Positions 1 through 7,857 of a DNA stretch of 36,384 nt are shown here, one piece after another. The number at the start of each line of letters is the position of its first letter. Positions within the stretch are counted from its first letter, which is position 1. A model generated the notes under the pieces. That model saw nothing but the letters and a program-made list of their open reading frames with translations. It searched no databases and had not been told where the DNA came from. This DNA comes from Chara braunii (taxonomy: Eukaryota; Streptophyta; Charophyceae; Charales; Characeae), in contig BFEA01000659.1 of assembly GCA_003427395.1 (NCBI GenBank), positions 7,526 through 43,909 on the forward strand, read 5' to 3'. The position numbers were made by a program, and so were the translations under genes.

Positions 1-476
1 GAAACAGTGGTGGAGGTTGAGGAGGAACGGTTGGTGGATGTGGTGGTAAGAGTGGAGGAGATCGGCGGGGGGGTGTTGCTAGAGGCGGCTGTGGAGGAGG
101 GAGTGGTTTGAGCTGTGGAGGAGGGAGGTGCAACCGTGGTGACGACTGTGATGGAGGGGTTGTCCCTTCGAGCGTGGTGCTGGGGTCGGATATGGACGAC
201 ATGGTGGCCTTTTATGTTGTCCAGAGAGGTTTGGAAGGTGTTGAATGCGTGGAGGATGGCAGAGAGGTCGGAGGTGGTGGCGTTTGCTGGTGGTTGTTTG
301 CCTGCGAGGTTGCCGGCAATGCTATCGACTGAGTCGGTGCGGGTGCAAGACATGTTGATGGAGGATGCGGTCCAGTCGGGGGAAGAGGGGGTGGAGGATG
401 CGGCCGGAACGGATGTGGAGGGTGTCGCAGCAGCGGTGGCGGCGGCGGGGGAGATCTTGGTTTGGCGTGGTGGCAT
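1..476 (-). CDS. gag-like N-terminal ORF, runs off the left edge
   Basis: Reading the minus strand from an ATG at 476-474, about 158 codons stay open to the window edge with no stop. The predicted protein begins MPPRQTK and is very rich in Ser, Thr, Ala and Pro, with a short more ordinary stretch (LSAILHAFNTFQTSLDNI) near residues 75-95. No zinc knuckle or capsid motif is reached before the edge, so the name gag rests on context. It lies about 370 bp downstream, in element orientation, of an LTR and a primer-binding-site candidate, where a gypsy gag belongs. The plus-strand frames here are the mirror image of this low-complexity coding and are not believable. It could also be a LINE ORF1 start; more sequence to the left would settle this. 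Confidence 0.5.
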   Translation of the reverse strand, partial: MPPRQTKISPAAATAAATPSTSVPAASSTPSSPDWTASSINMSCTRTDSVDSIAGNLAGKQPPANATTSDLSAILHAFNTFQTSLDNIKGHHVVHIRPQHHARRDNPSITVVTTVAPPSSTAQTTPSSTAASSNTPPPISSTLTTTSTNRSSSTSTTV

Positions 477-848
477 GAGGAGATGGGGGGGACAATTCCT
501 ATTTACAAGAATAGAGTGTCATCAAGTGATTTAGCAATGAAGGTAGCAGAGAATCACAGGCCAAGAATTAATTTTGAATAAATTAATTTGAATTTATTCG
601 AAATTGATTCGCGAGTGTAGTTTCAAGAAAATACAAAAGCGAAATTTTCATGAATTTCCAAATGTGCAAGGAAGATGAGCAATAGTGAACTTCAGCAATC
701 AAACAACATCATACATATGAGTCCAGATAGTCTTGACCTCGAACCAACAGCAGAATTGCATCACCAGATTCACCAAATAAGAACACACCAAGCGTTCATA
801 ATTGACAATGCTGAAATAGTCCCATCATCATCAACGAAGAACCAGAGT
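477..848 (-). promoter_or_regulatory. 5' leader between LTR and gag-like ORF, with PBS candidate
   Basis: No reading frame is evident. Immediately inside the LTR end, after a 4-base spacer (845-848), the minus strand reads TGGTTCTTCGTTG (832-844). It starts with TGG, as a tRNA-primed binding site must, but I cannot assign the tRNA. The leader is AT-rich near the gag-like start and contains a perfect hairpin at 576-599 (GAATAAATT / AATTTATTC, 6-base loop). Confidence 0.4.
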
Positions 849-1586
849 TGATATCCTGTCTGGCGCTCGGCGCCCAGACTACATGTGGCAGATCCTATCT
901 AGCCTATACTACGAAGCCGAAAGATGACATCAACAACATTCCCGAAGTACGAGCATATGGCGACCAATGTCGCATGCTTCCAGCACCAGGTATGTCTCGC
1001 GCTACACTCACAACCTCGTTCCCCAACTCACAGATGCCACTAGCACCCAAGGAGCACCATGCGCCTCACCCAACTTACAGCAACGCAGCTCGACTATGGC
1101 TGCGTGCTCCTTCCCTACTCGCCCGTGAGAGCGTAGGCGCCAGCCAGCAAATAGCGCAGCCGCAGCGCTTGCGCAGCATGCAGCCAGCACCCGAATGTCG
1201 AATGAGGAGGCAGGCCCTTTCCTATATCGAATTGGCCTGCCTGCGTCCAGTCCCAGGAAGCTTCCAGTAGGCCTGGTAGCCTGAAGCCCAGCACGACGTG
1301 AGCAGGCCTTGGGCATGAGGTGGTTGCATGTGCCCAACTGCCTTCAGCGTGTGTTTGGCCTGGTACCCGTATTCAGCCCAGGGCCTGCTTCATATACATT
1401 CACACAGGCGGCCCAGGGCCTGGGTTCACTCAACCAACTGGCGCTGCGCAACTGCCTGAATTTCCCTGAGTTGCGTGGTGGCTAGAAAAGGGCCCTGAGG
1501 GCCTCGTCGAGCCAGCCTTCACTTAGGGCGGCCGACGGGCTGCAAAATTGGAGCCTTATGAGGCTCTTAGAGGCAGTGGCCTCGCA
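849..1586 (-). repeat. LTR of gypsy family 1, divergent copy
   Basis: On the minus strand it starts TG (1586) and ends CA (849). It is clearly related to the LTRs at 24199-25023 and 28103-28856. Shared blocks include the GGCGC-type palindrome near the left end, a CACCAGGTAYGTCTC block and a CCTTCACTTAGGGCGG block. It is bordered by a polypurine tract on one side and a primer-site candidate on the other, so it seems to serve as 3' LTR for the element at 1587-3404 and 5' LTR for an element leaving the left edge. Plus- and minus-strand ORFs inside it are chance frames. Confidence 0.7.
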
Positions 1587-1599
1587 TTCCCTCCTCCTC
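1587..1599 (-). promoter_or_regulatory. polypurine tract
   Basis: The minus strand reads GAGGAGGAGGGAA directly before the TG that opens the LTR. This is the expected site for plus-strand priming. The equivalent position in the second family 1 element (25024-25036) reads AAGGGGGATGGAA. Confidence 0.7.
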
Positions 1600-1623
1600 A
1601 GCTTCCACAGTCCTCTGAGAAGC

Positions 1624-2649
1624 TCAATCTTCGATCATAGGGCGCTTTCCCTTCTGCAGAGATCTCTCATATTGAGTTACAACTTGAGGTGCGGTCTTCA
1701 TGAGCTCTTCTTTGGTGAACCAGAGGTCCTCCTTCGGATCTGTGTGATGCCGAAACCGAACGCGGTACTGCAGCTTTGGTTTTGGAGGACGTCCCCTGCC
1801 TGCTGGTCTTGATACCGGCAGCTCTTGGTGATCGAAAATATCATCAATGTCCACCTCTCCGTCCATGGTTGGGGGCAGCATTGAGCGTCGAGATGGAAAC
1901 TGGTCAGTTTCTTTGAAAGGTGCCAGCTTGGAGGCGTGAAAGATAGGGTAAGTACGAAGATGACCAGGAATCCGGATAACGTAAGATGGCCCATCCGGAT
2001 CTGTCCCGACGATGTCCAAGACTTCCTAAGGTCCAAAGTAATGAGGCATGAGTTTGCGGGAGATCTCGTACTCCTGTCCCAGTTCTGAAGACTTAACCCA
2101 GACCCTGTCCCCAACCTGAAATGTAGAAGGTCGGCGGTGTCTGTTTTCGGACTCTATCATCGCGGCCTGTGCCTTCTGCATCTGTTCTACCGCCTGCTGC
2201 ATTTTTTGTTCGTATCTGTACGCAAACTCTAATGTACTCGGTGCAGCAGTTGATTCGTTCTCAGGTAGGAGAAAATCAAGAGGTAGTCTAGGCTTGAAAG
2301 TCAGTAGTAGAGTGTTCGGGCTCACCCCAGTGGCACTGTGTACCGCATTGTTGTACAGACTGGCGATGAGAGCAAGCTTTTCATCCCAGTCCACCTGGTT
2401 GGGCTTGATGTAATGCCTCAACAGGTGTTTTACAACGCGGTTCGGTTGCTCAGCCTGGCCGTTGGCCTCTGGGTGATTCCCAAAAGTCGTTTGCAACTGA
2501 GTGCCCTGCTCTGCAGCAGCGGCCTTCCATAATTCGCTGGTAAACCTGACATCCCTGTCATTGACAATAGACTTGGGTAAACCAAAGTCTCTAACCCAGT
2601 TTTCTTTGAACATTCGGATTACGTACTCCGTTCTTGCTGTTTTCGACAT
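1624..2649 (-). pseudogene. gypsy integrase core and C-terminal tail
   Basis: The integrase core carries NDRDVRF and NGQAEQ, giving the second Asp and the Glu of the catalytic triad; the first Asp (SMDFMD) lies just upstream of 2649 in another frame. The Ser usual before the second Asp is Asn here. A GPY/F-like part follows (KLMPHYFGP), but the next Trp codon is TAG (2026-2028), which splits the frame. After the stop the same frame continues with HASKLAPF, QFPSRRSMLPPTMDG and a basic tail (GRGRPPKPK), then YRVRFRHHTDPKEDLWF, a chromodomain-like ending. It aligns throughout with the copy at 25061-26173. A 2-base insertion near 2680 breaks it from the upstream part. Confidence 0.85.
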
Positions 2650-3404
2650 GGCTACTAACCTAGCATACTTACTAAATCTATATCCACGATGACGAAGATG
2701 TGCCGCATCCCTCTCTTGCTGGTGATCAGAGTATCCATGAAATCCATGGACAGACTCTCACCAGACCGTTCCGGAATCGGAAGGGGCTTCAGAAGCCCAA
2801 GAGGGGCTTGAGTACGTGGCTTGTGTCATTGACACACTTGACAAGTCTCCACATACAACTGAGCATCTCGCATCATCGTGGGCCACCAGAACCGCTACAG
2901 CAAGTTGGCTGCGGTCTTCTTATACCCAAAATGGCCGGTGGCATCATGGCATTCTCCTAAAAATAAACTACGCAAAGACTCTCTATTTGGGACGCACAAC
3001 CGTTTATTCCCGGCCTTCTCAAGAAACAGCAAACCGTTGACCAACTCAAACTCGGCGGAGGTCTTTTTGTCCTTCGCCTCGAGTCTGCGTATGATCTCCG
3101 ACTTAAACTGATCCTCGCGATAGGCATCCACCAAAGAGCGAGTTACATCGTCCGTGAAGTCGAACTCAGTAATCAGCGCACCTGAAAAGTCAGGTCTACG
3201 CGACAAGGCATCAGCCACCTTGTTGTACTCCCCTTTGAGATACTGGGGGTCGAAGTCATATTGCTCAATGACTTCGATCCAATGCTTCAGAGCGTAAGAA
3301 AGTACGGGCTGAGTTCTCATCCGTCTCAAGGTCTGATGATCAGTCCTGAGGATGAAGAATCTCCCAAGGAGATAGTGTCTCCAATGGGTGAGAGCCTTGT
3401 ACAC
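2650..3404 (-). pseudogene. gypsy RNase H end and integrase zinc domain
   Basis: From 3404 leftward the frame gives the end of the RNase H (LRTDHQTL), the ADALSRR connection typical of plant gypsy pol, and the integrase zinc-binding start (GECHDATGHFGYKKT). A TAG follows at about 2893-2895. Read past it, the frame gives FWWP and the CxxC half of the HHCC motif (ETCQVCQ), then a TGA where the sister copy has Trp. It then reaches SMDFMD, the first catalytic region of integrase. The start is not natural: position 3404 is where the match to the family ends. Confidence 0.8.
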
Positions 3405-4269
3405 GCTTCAGAGGTTGCAGGCCAATGCCTAGTTAGTTGTCCAGAGACTGCCTGTGTTAGCGTCTCTCTAGGCACCTCCCTCACATGCGTGGCAGAAGAG
3501 TTGAAGGAGAGGATGCCTGCCTGGGCCAAAATGAAGAAAGATAGTAAAGGACAACTAGTTTTAGTTGATGTAGAAGTTTTTAGAAGTAGAGTAGGAGCCC
3601 TTATAGATTTCGGGGCTACTCACAATTATATTAGCCGTAGAGTGCTGAAGAAGCTTAGGGTTAGAGGTCCAAAAGTTAGAAGACCCCATAGTTAGCGTCC
3701 TCACAGACAACCGCACTATGCGTGTTGAGGACTACGTAGAGGGAGTCCAGGCGTACTTTCGCCTAGAGAAAGATGGGAAGGTGGAAAAAGTTCTCCATTC
3801 CCTGACTTTCCTCGTACAGGATGACCTTCCTTTCGACATAGTCCTAGGCATGGACTGGGGAGAGGTAGAAGGGGCCACACTCCATTTGAGAGAGCACGAG
3901 TGTAGGCTCCCTAGCCCATCAGGCGAGGTTAAGACTGCCCGCTTGTTTCATGTGTCTGGAGTAGACAACTCCTTGGCACATTGCTGTCTCAGTGCTCCTG
4001 CGTTCGCGCGATTAGTGAGAAAGGAGCATTTAGAGGAGCAGGTCTTCATAGCCTATGTGAGGCCTGTCACTGAGCCTAAGAAAGAGAAACTCATAGATCC
4101 AGCCATTGCCAAGCTGCTGGAAGAGTTTAAAGACTTAACTGAGCCACCAACAGGAGTAGTACCGCGGCCGGTCCAGCACATAATAGAGATAGAGCCTGGC
4201 AGTAGAACTCCTAAGGGAGCAGTCTACATGATGTCCCCCAAGGAGTTAGAGGAGCTGCGAAAGCAGTAA
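3405..4269 (+). pseudogene. gypsy protease and linker to RT
   Basis: The first part (frame of 3405) contains VGALIDFGATHNYIS, the retropepsin active-site region. The family normally has D-S-G-A; here Ser is replaced by Phe while the Asp stays. A one-base frameshift around 3657-3660 moves the rest into the frame of 3661, which reads DLPFDIVLGMDWG, the second protease signature (hydrophobic-hydrophobic-Gly). After it comes the linker to the reverse transcriptase, with ASAF-like and TPKGAVYMMSPKELEELRKQ segments. A TAA at 4267-4269 stands where related copies have Leu (RRQL). Confidence 0.85.
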
Positions 4270-4872
4270 GACGAGCTCCTTGAGAAAGGTTGGATTAGGC
4301 CCAGTTCGTCTTCTTTTGGAGCACCAGTTCTGTTTGTCCCAAAAAAGGAAGGAGAATTGCGTATGTGTATAGACTATAAGGGTCTGAATGCGATCACAGT
4401 GAAGAATGTTGAACCGCTGACCAGGATAGATGATCTTTTAGATCGGGTGCAAGGTTGCAGATACTTTTCGAAGATCGACCTGAAGTTCGGATATCATCAG
4501 ATAGAGGTTCATCTTGATGACCAGTACAAGACTGTGTTCCGGACTAGATATGGGCACTATGAGTTTATAGTGATGCCCTTTGGACTAACCAATGCGCCTG
4601 CCACGTTCCAGCGCTGTATGAACGATTTGCTTAGGCCTTGGTTAGATAGATTTGTTGTAGTTTACTTAGATGACATCTTAGTATTCAGTAGGACCCTCCA
4701 AGAGCATCAGGGTCATTTGAGGCAGGTCTTGGAGAAGGTGAGGGAAGCTAACTTCAAGATCAATGCGAAGAAGTGCGAGTGGGCCAAGACACAAGTCTTG
4801 TACTTGGGCCACATCTTAGACGAAGATGACGTCAAGCCTGAGGACAGCAAGATAGCGGCGATTAGAGATTAG
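4270..4872 (+). pseudogene. gypsy reverse transcriptase, palm and fingers
   Basis: Continues the frame after the TAA. Motifs in order: GWIRPSSSSFGAPVLFVPKK, MCIDYKGLNAITVKN, FSKIDLKFGYHQI (first catalytic Asp), FIVMPFGLTNAPATFQ, and VVYLDDILVFS with the YLDD box encoded at 4663-4674. The thumb region VLYLGHI follows. The catalytic Asp residues are all present, so the domain was lost to the flanking stops rather than to active-site change. It ends at TAG (4870-4872), where the sister element has the Trp of IRDW. Confidence 0.9.
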
Positions 4873-5358
4873 CCGACGCCCCGCACGTTGACTGAGTTGC
4901 GATCGTTCCTAGGGTTAGCCAACTACTATAGGAAGTTCGTGAGGAACTTCTCGACTATCGTCGCTCCCCTTCGCAGGTTGCTCAAGAAAGAGGCAATCTG
5001 GCAGTGGGATAAAGACTGTACGTCTGCGCTAAAGAAGTTAAAGCGCCCATTGATAGAGTATCCTGTCCTCAAAGTAGCAGATCCGTCCTTGCCATTTGTC
5101 GTTGCCACGGACGCGAGTCAGTATGGTGTAGGCGCCGTGTTACAGCAAGATGACGACAATGGCTACAAACCCGTAGAGTTCATGTCAGCGAGGATGCCCT
5201 CAAAGAAAGTAGTACCTCGACATACGAGAGAGAACTCTACGCACTCAGGCAGGCCTTAGAGCACTGGAAGCATTACCTACTTCGGAGACACTTCAAAGTG
5301 TATTCAGACCATGAGACTCTTAGGTGGCTGAAGACACAAGCCAAAATGACACCAAGTT
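4873..5358 (+). pseudogene. gypsy RT end and RNase H
   Basis: After the TAG the frame gives LRSFLGLANYYRKFV, the RT-RNase H connection, then VVATDASQYGVGAVL with the first RNase H Asp. Near 5214-5220 the frame shifts; the second frame carries TYERELYAL (RNase H Glu region), HWKHYL and YSDHETLRWLK with the third acidic site. Another shift near 5350 follows. Length and order match plant gypsy pol. Confidence 0.85.
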
Positions 5359-5895
5359 GACTAAGTGGGCCGCTGAGATAGACCAGTATGACTTTGAGCT
5401 CAAGCCTGTTAAAGGCAAATACAATGTACTTGCGGACGCTCTAAGTAGGAGGTCAGACTACTTTGGAGTCATAGTTCACTATCTGCATACAGGGAGTGAC
5501 CTGCAGGAGAAAGTTAGACAGGCATATGCGCAGGACCCTATTTATAGTGACCTCCTCAAGAGAGTTAAGGAGGCCCCAGAGACCGAGCCAGATTACCGCA
5601 CTAGAGAGAGGTTATTTGAGAAGACTAATGTACTAGACCGTCTGTGCATTCCTAACAGCGAGGAGATCCGTAGTTGATCCTAGGGGAATGCCACGACACA
5701 GATGGACATTTCGGTTGGCAAAAGACTCTAGCCAATCTGATGCATGCGTACACTTGGCCAGGAATGAAAGTTGACTGCATAGAGTATGTCCGCAGTTGCG
5801 AAGTATGCCAAAGAAACAAGACCACGACGAGTGCCCCTCTAGGTCTTCTCAGACCCTTGCCTATTCCTGACCGGCCAGGAGACTCTGTCCATTGA
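5350..5895 (+). pseudogene. RNase H tail and integrase zinc domain
   Basis: The segment TKWAAEIDQYDFELKPVKG and ADALSRR is the standard link between RNase H and integrase. A missing T at about 5674 breaks the frame at the codon run for EEIRSL. The next frame gives LGECHDTDGHFGWQKT, WPGM and SCEVCQRNK, a complete HHCC zinc-binding motif (two His, two Cys). Near 5880 a further frameshift separates it from the integrase core. Confidence 0.85.
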
Positions 5896-6736
5896 CTTTA
5901 TGGACGCTGGCATGAAGAGTAGGCATGGTAAGAGCCAAGTCATGGTCATAGTTGATAGATTCAGTAAGTATGTTGCTTTTGTTCCTTTGCCTGCAGAGGT
6001 ACGCACCGAGTTAGTAATTCAGAATTTTTTTGATTTTTGGGTTAGTGAGCATGGGGTCCCATTGTCCATTGTTAGTGATAGAGATACTCGTTTCACGAGT
6101 CAGAACTGGCAGGAACTGATGAGAGTCTATGGGTCAAAGTTGCTGATGTCCTCTAGCCGTCATCTAGAGACCAACGGTCAGACTGAACAGATGAACAAGA
6201 TCCTGCAACAAGTTTTGCGCATGTACATTAGACCAGATCAAGTCAATTGGGACGAGATGTTACCAAAGGTAGCCAGTGCGTATAACAACAGCGTGCACTT
6301 GTCCACTTGTACTCCCAACGAGTTACACAAGTCCTTTAGACCGCGTAGACCGTTTGAGGGACCGAACCGGGACCAGATTCGCAGGCTACCGCCCGGTACC
6401 AGGGAGTTTGCGATACAGCACGAGAAAGAGCTAGCTACACTCGTCGAGAACCTCAGGAAGGCCCAACACAGAATGATAGATCAAGCCAACAAGCACCATC
6501 CCCCATCGCAGTTCCAAGTAGGCGACTTAGTCTGGGTCAAGTCCAAAGAGTTTGCTCCTGAGGAAAACATCTCGCAGAAGTTACTGCCCGCGTATAGAGG
6601 ACCGTGGCCAGTTCTAGAAGTTAAGGGCGGAGAGGATGGACCGTCTTACACAGATCCCAGCACACCTCCACACCTACCCCGTATTTCATGCGTCAAAGTT
6701 GTTACCATGTGTTACAAGTCAACAGTTTCCATCTAG
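5879..6736 (+). pseudogene. gypsy integrase catalytic core
   Basis: The core carries SIDFMD, SIVSDRDTRF and NGQTEQ. Counting from the Asp of SDRD to the Glu gives 35 intervening residues, the DD35E spacing of retroviral-type integrases. ASAYNNSVHLST and the GPY/F-like LLPAYRGPWPVLEV follow. A frameshift near 6640 ends the true frame; the last 30 or so codons before the stop are out of frame. All three catalytic residues are intact. Confidence 0.9.
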
Positions 6737-6922
6737 AAGATCAATGATGCCCCTAGACATGGACGGAAGGTACGACATTGACGGCATTATAAGGTCCGGT
6801 TTGCTTATCAGGAACCAGAGGACGACCGCTGGTTTACTAGAACAGAACTTCTAGAAACAGCTCCCGACGTAGTTAGGGCCCATGAGAGAGATAGGAAAGG
6901 TAAAGGTCCTGCCTTGGACTGA
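6636..6922 (+). pseudogene. integrase C-terminal tail, chromodomain-like
   Basis: In the frame of 6636 the segment HTYPVFHASKLLP and QFPSRRSMMPLDMDG matches the tail seen in both family 1 copies. After YDIDGII the linker (the GRGRPPKP-like part) is missing. The remainder, YKVRFAYQEPEDDRWFTR, continues in the frame of 6788 to a TGA at 6920-6922. The ending resembles the chromodomain tail of chromoviruses, but I cannot confirm the aromatic cage. Confidence 0.7.
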
Positions 6923-7171
6923 GTTATTCTCGGAGGACCTCGAATTTAGGCCGGCGGGAGTGAAACGGTATTCACCTTTTTGCAGCAGCGAATGCAGCTC
7001 CCAGGGCTCGATCCCTAGTTCTTACCTTGCCCGTGTACAGTATGTGTCGAGCCCGAGAGTTGAACCCGTGACCTGTTTATTCACAACAGTTGGTAGGCTG
7101 TCGTAGGTCCGTAGGTTGGTAGGGGTTCGATCTGTCGACCTATAGAATATTGGTCTTAGGGAGTTCTAGAA

Positions 7172-7219
7172 GTCGTAGCTGCTACAGTCCTGAAAGGTCA
7201 AGGTCGTAGCTGCTACAGT
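7172..7219 (+). promoter_or_regulatory. paired 17-bp repeats in LTR U3
   Basis: GTCGTAGCTGCTACAGT occurs at 7172-7188 and 7203-7219. The core GTAGCTGCTAC is a near-palindrome. The solo LTR has the same two copies with the same 31-bp offset (30868-30884 and 30899-30915). Lying about 220-265 bp upstream of the TATA box, they are good candidates for U3 enhancer sites. Confidence 0.5.
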
Positions 7220-7435
7220 ATCCGGAAGGCCAGGACCGATACTTCCGGAAGGTCCTAGTATTGGCCTTTCGAAGCTGCTCACGTTTAGGCTGAGGCAAGT
7301 GGGCAAGTGGTGGAGTCTACCCATGCTGAGTCAGCAGTCCCAGTCCCAGTCAGTCACAGTCCAGTCAAGCAAGTACTGTGTGGGACTGTGTGCACCAAGG
7401 GCATGGGAAAGGGGCAGACCAACGAGCTACAGAAG

Positions 7436-7442
7436 TATAAAT
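7436..7442 (+). promoter_or_regulatory. LTR TATA box
   Basis: TATAAAT within AGAAGTATAAATCAAGAGG, conserved in the solo LTR (31140-31146). Its position in the second half of the LTR fits a U3/R boundary a short way downstream. Confidence 0.65.
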
Positions 7443-7857
7443 CAAGAGGCAGCGCCCAGCCATTCATTCATTCCTGCGTAAGCCATGCGGAAGCGCTGCC
7501 ACGACGACTTGTGCGAGGTGGTCTGCAGTGAGCCCGAAGACGAAGTGGGCGAGAGGAAGAGCTTAGCCATAGCGATAGGGTAGCAGCGGCCATAGCCGCC
7601 ATAGCTGTTAGGAGAGTGTAGCGTGTGTGTGCGTATGTGTGTACAGAGTGTCGCATGTGGGATATCGAGGGTGATCCTGTGTGTGTGGACAGAGAGTTGT
7701 ACAGGCGCTGTGCCGCCATAGCCATTTGAAGTGAACTTGTACCTGAACTGCGTTCTTGGTTACCATTTCTCTGAGTTCTGAGTGGGTGCTTGTCGCCAGT
7801 TTTCTGCTCAACCTGTTTACATGCATATGAGGTGTGAAAGATAGTGAGTCTGATGCA

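Larger units (their letters stand above)
1587..3404 (-). mobile_element. Ty3/gypsy family 1 element, 5'-truncated
   Basis: This is the 3' half of a minus-strand gypsy element: RNase H, integrase and C-terminal tail, then polypurine tract and LTR (849-1586). Sequence upstream of the RNase H, including gag, protease and reverse transcriptase, is missing. Homology to the sister element stops at about 3405, where an unrelated plus-strand gypsy element begins. Several stops and frameshifts make it non-functional. Confidence 0.85.
3405..7857 (+). mobile_element. Ty3/gypsy family 2 element, 5'-truncated
   Basis: A plus-strand element keeping protease, reverse transcriptase, RNase H, integrase and a 3' LTR in the standard Ty3/gypsy order. 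The 5' LTR, primer site and gag are absent. I count frameshifts near 3658, 5217, 5350, 5674, 5880 and 6640, nonsense codons at 4267 and 4870, and a deletion near 6787. It is long dead. A solo LTR of the same family sits at 30623-31549. Confidence 0.9.
6961..7857 (+). repeat. 3' LTR of gypsy family 2
   Basis: Begins TGAAACGGTATTCACC and ends GTCTGATGCA (TG...CA), 897 bp. The ends are fixed by alignment with the solo LTR at 30623-31549, where the match starts and stops at the same bases. It contains a U3 region with direct repeats, a TATA box and a conserved block CAAGAGGCAGCGCCCAGCC just after the TATA box. ORFs inside it on either strand are chance frames. Confidence 0.9.

Noticed and set aside
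6990-7080. tRNA B-box-like motifs (GGCTCGATCCC and, on the minus strand, GGGTTCAACTC) at the start of the family 2 LTR
   Set aside because: No matching A box or cloverleaf could be drawn, and the same bases are simply conserved LTR sequence.
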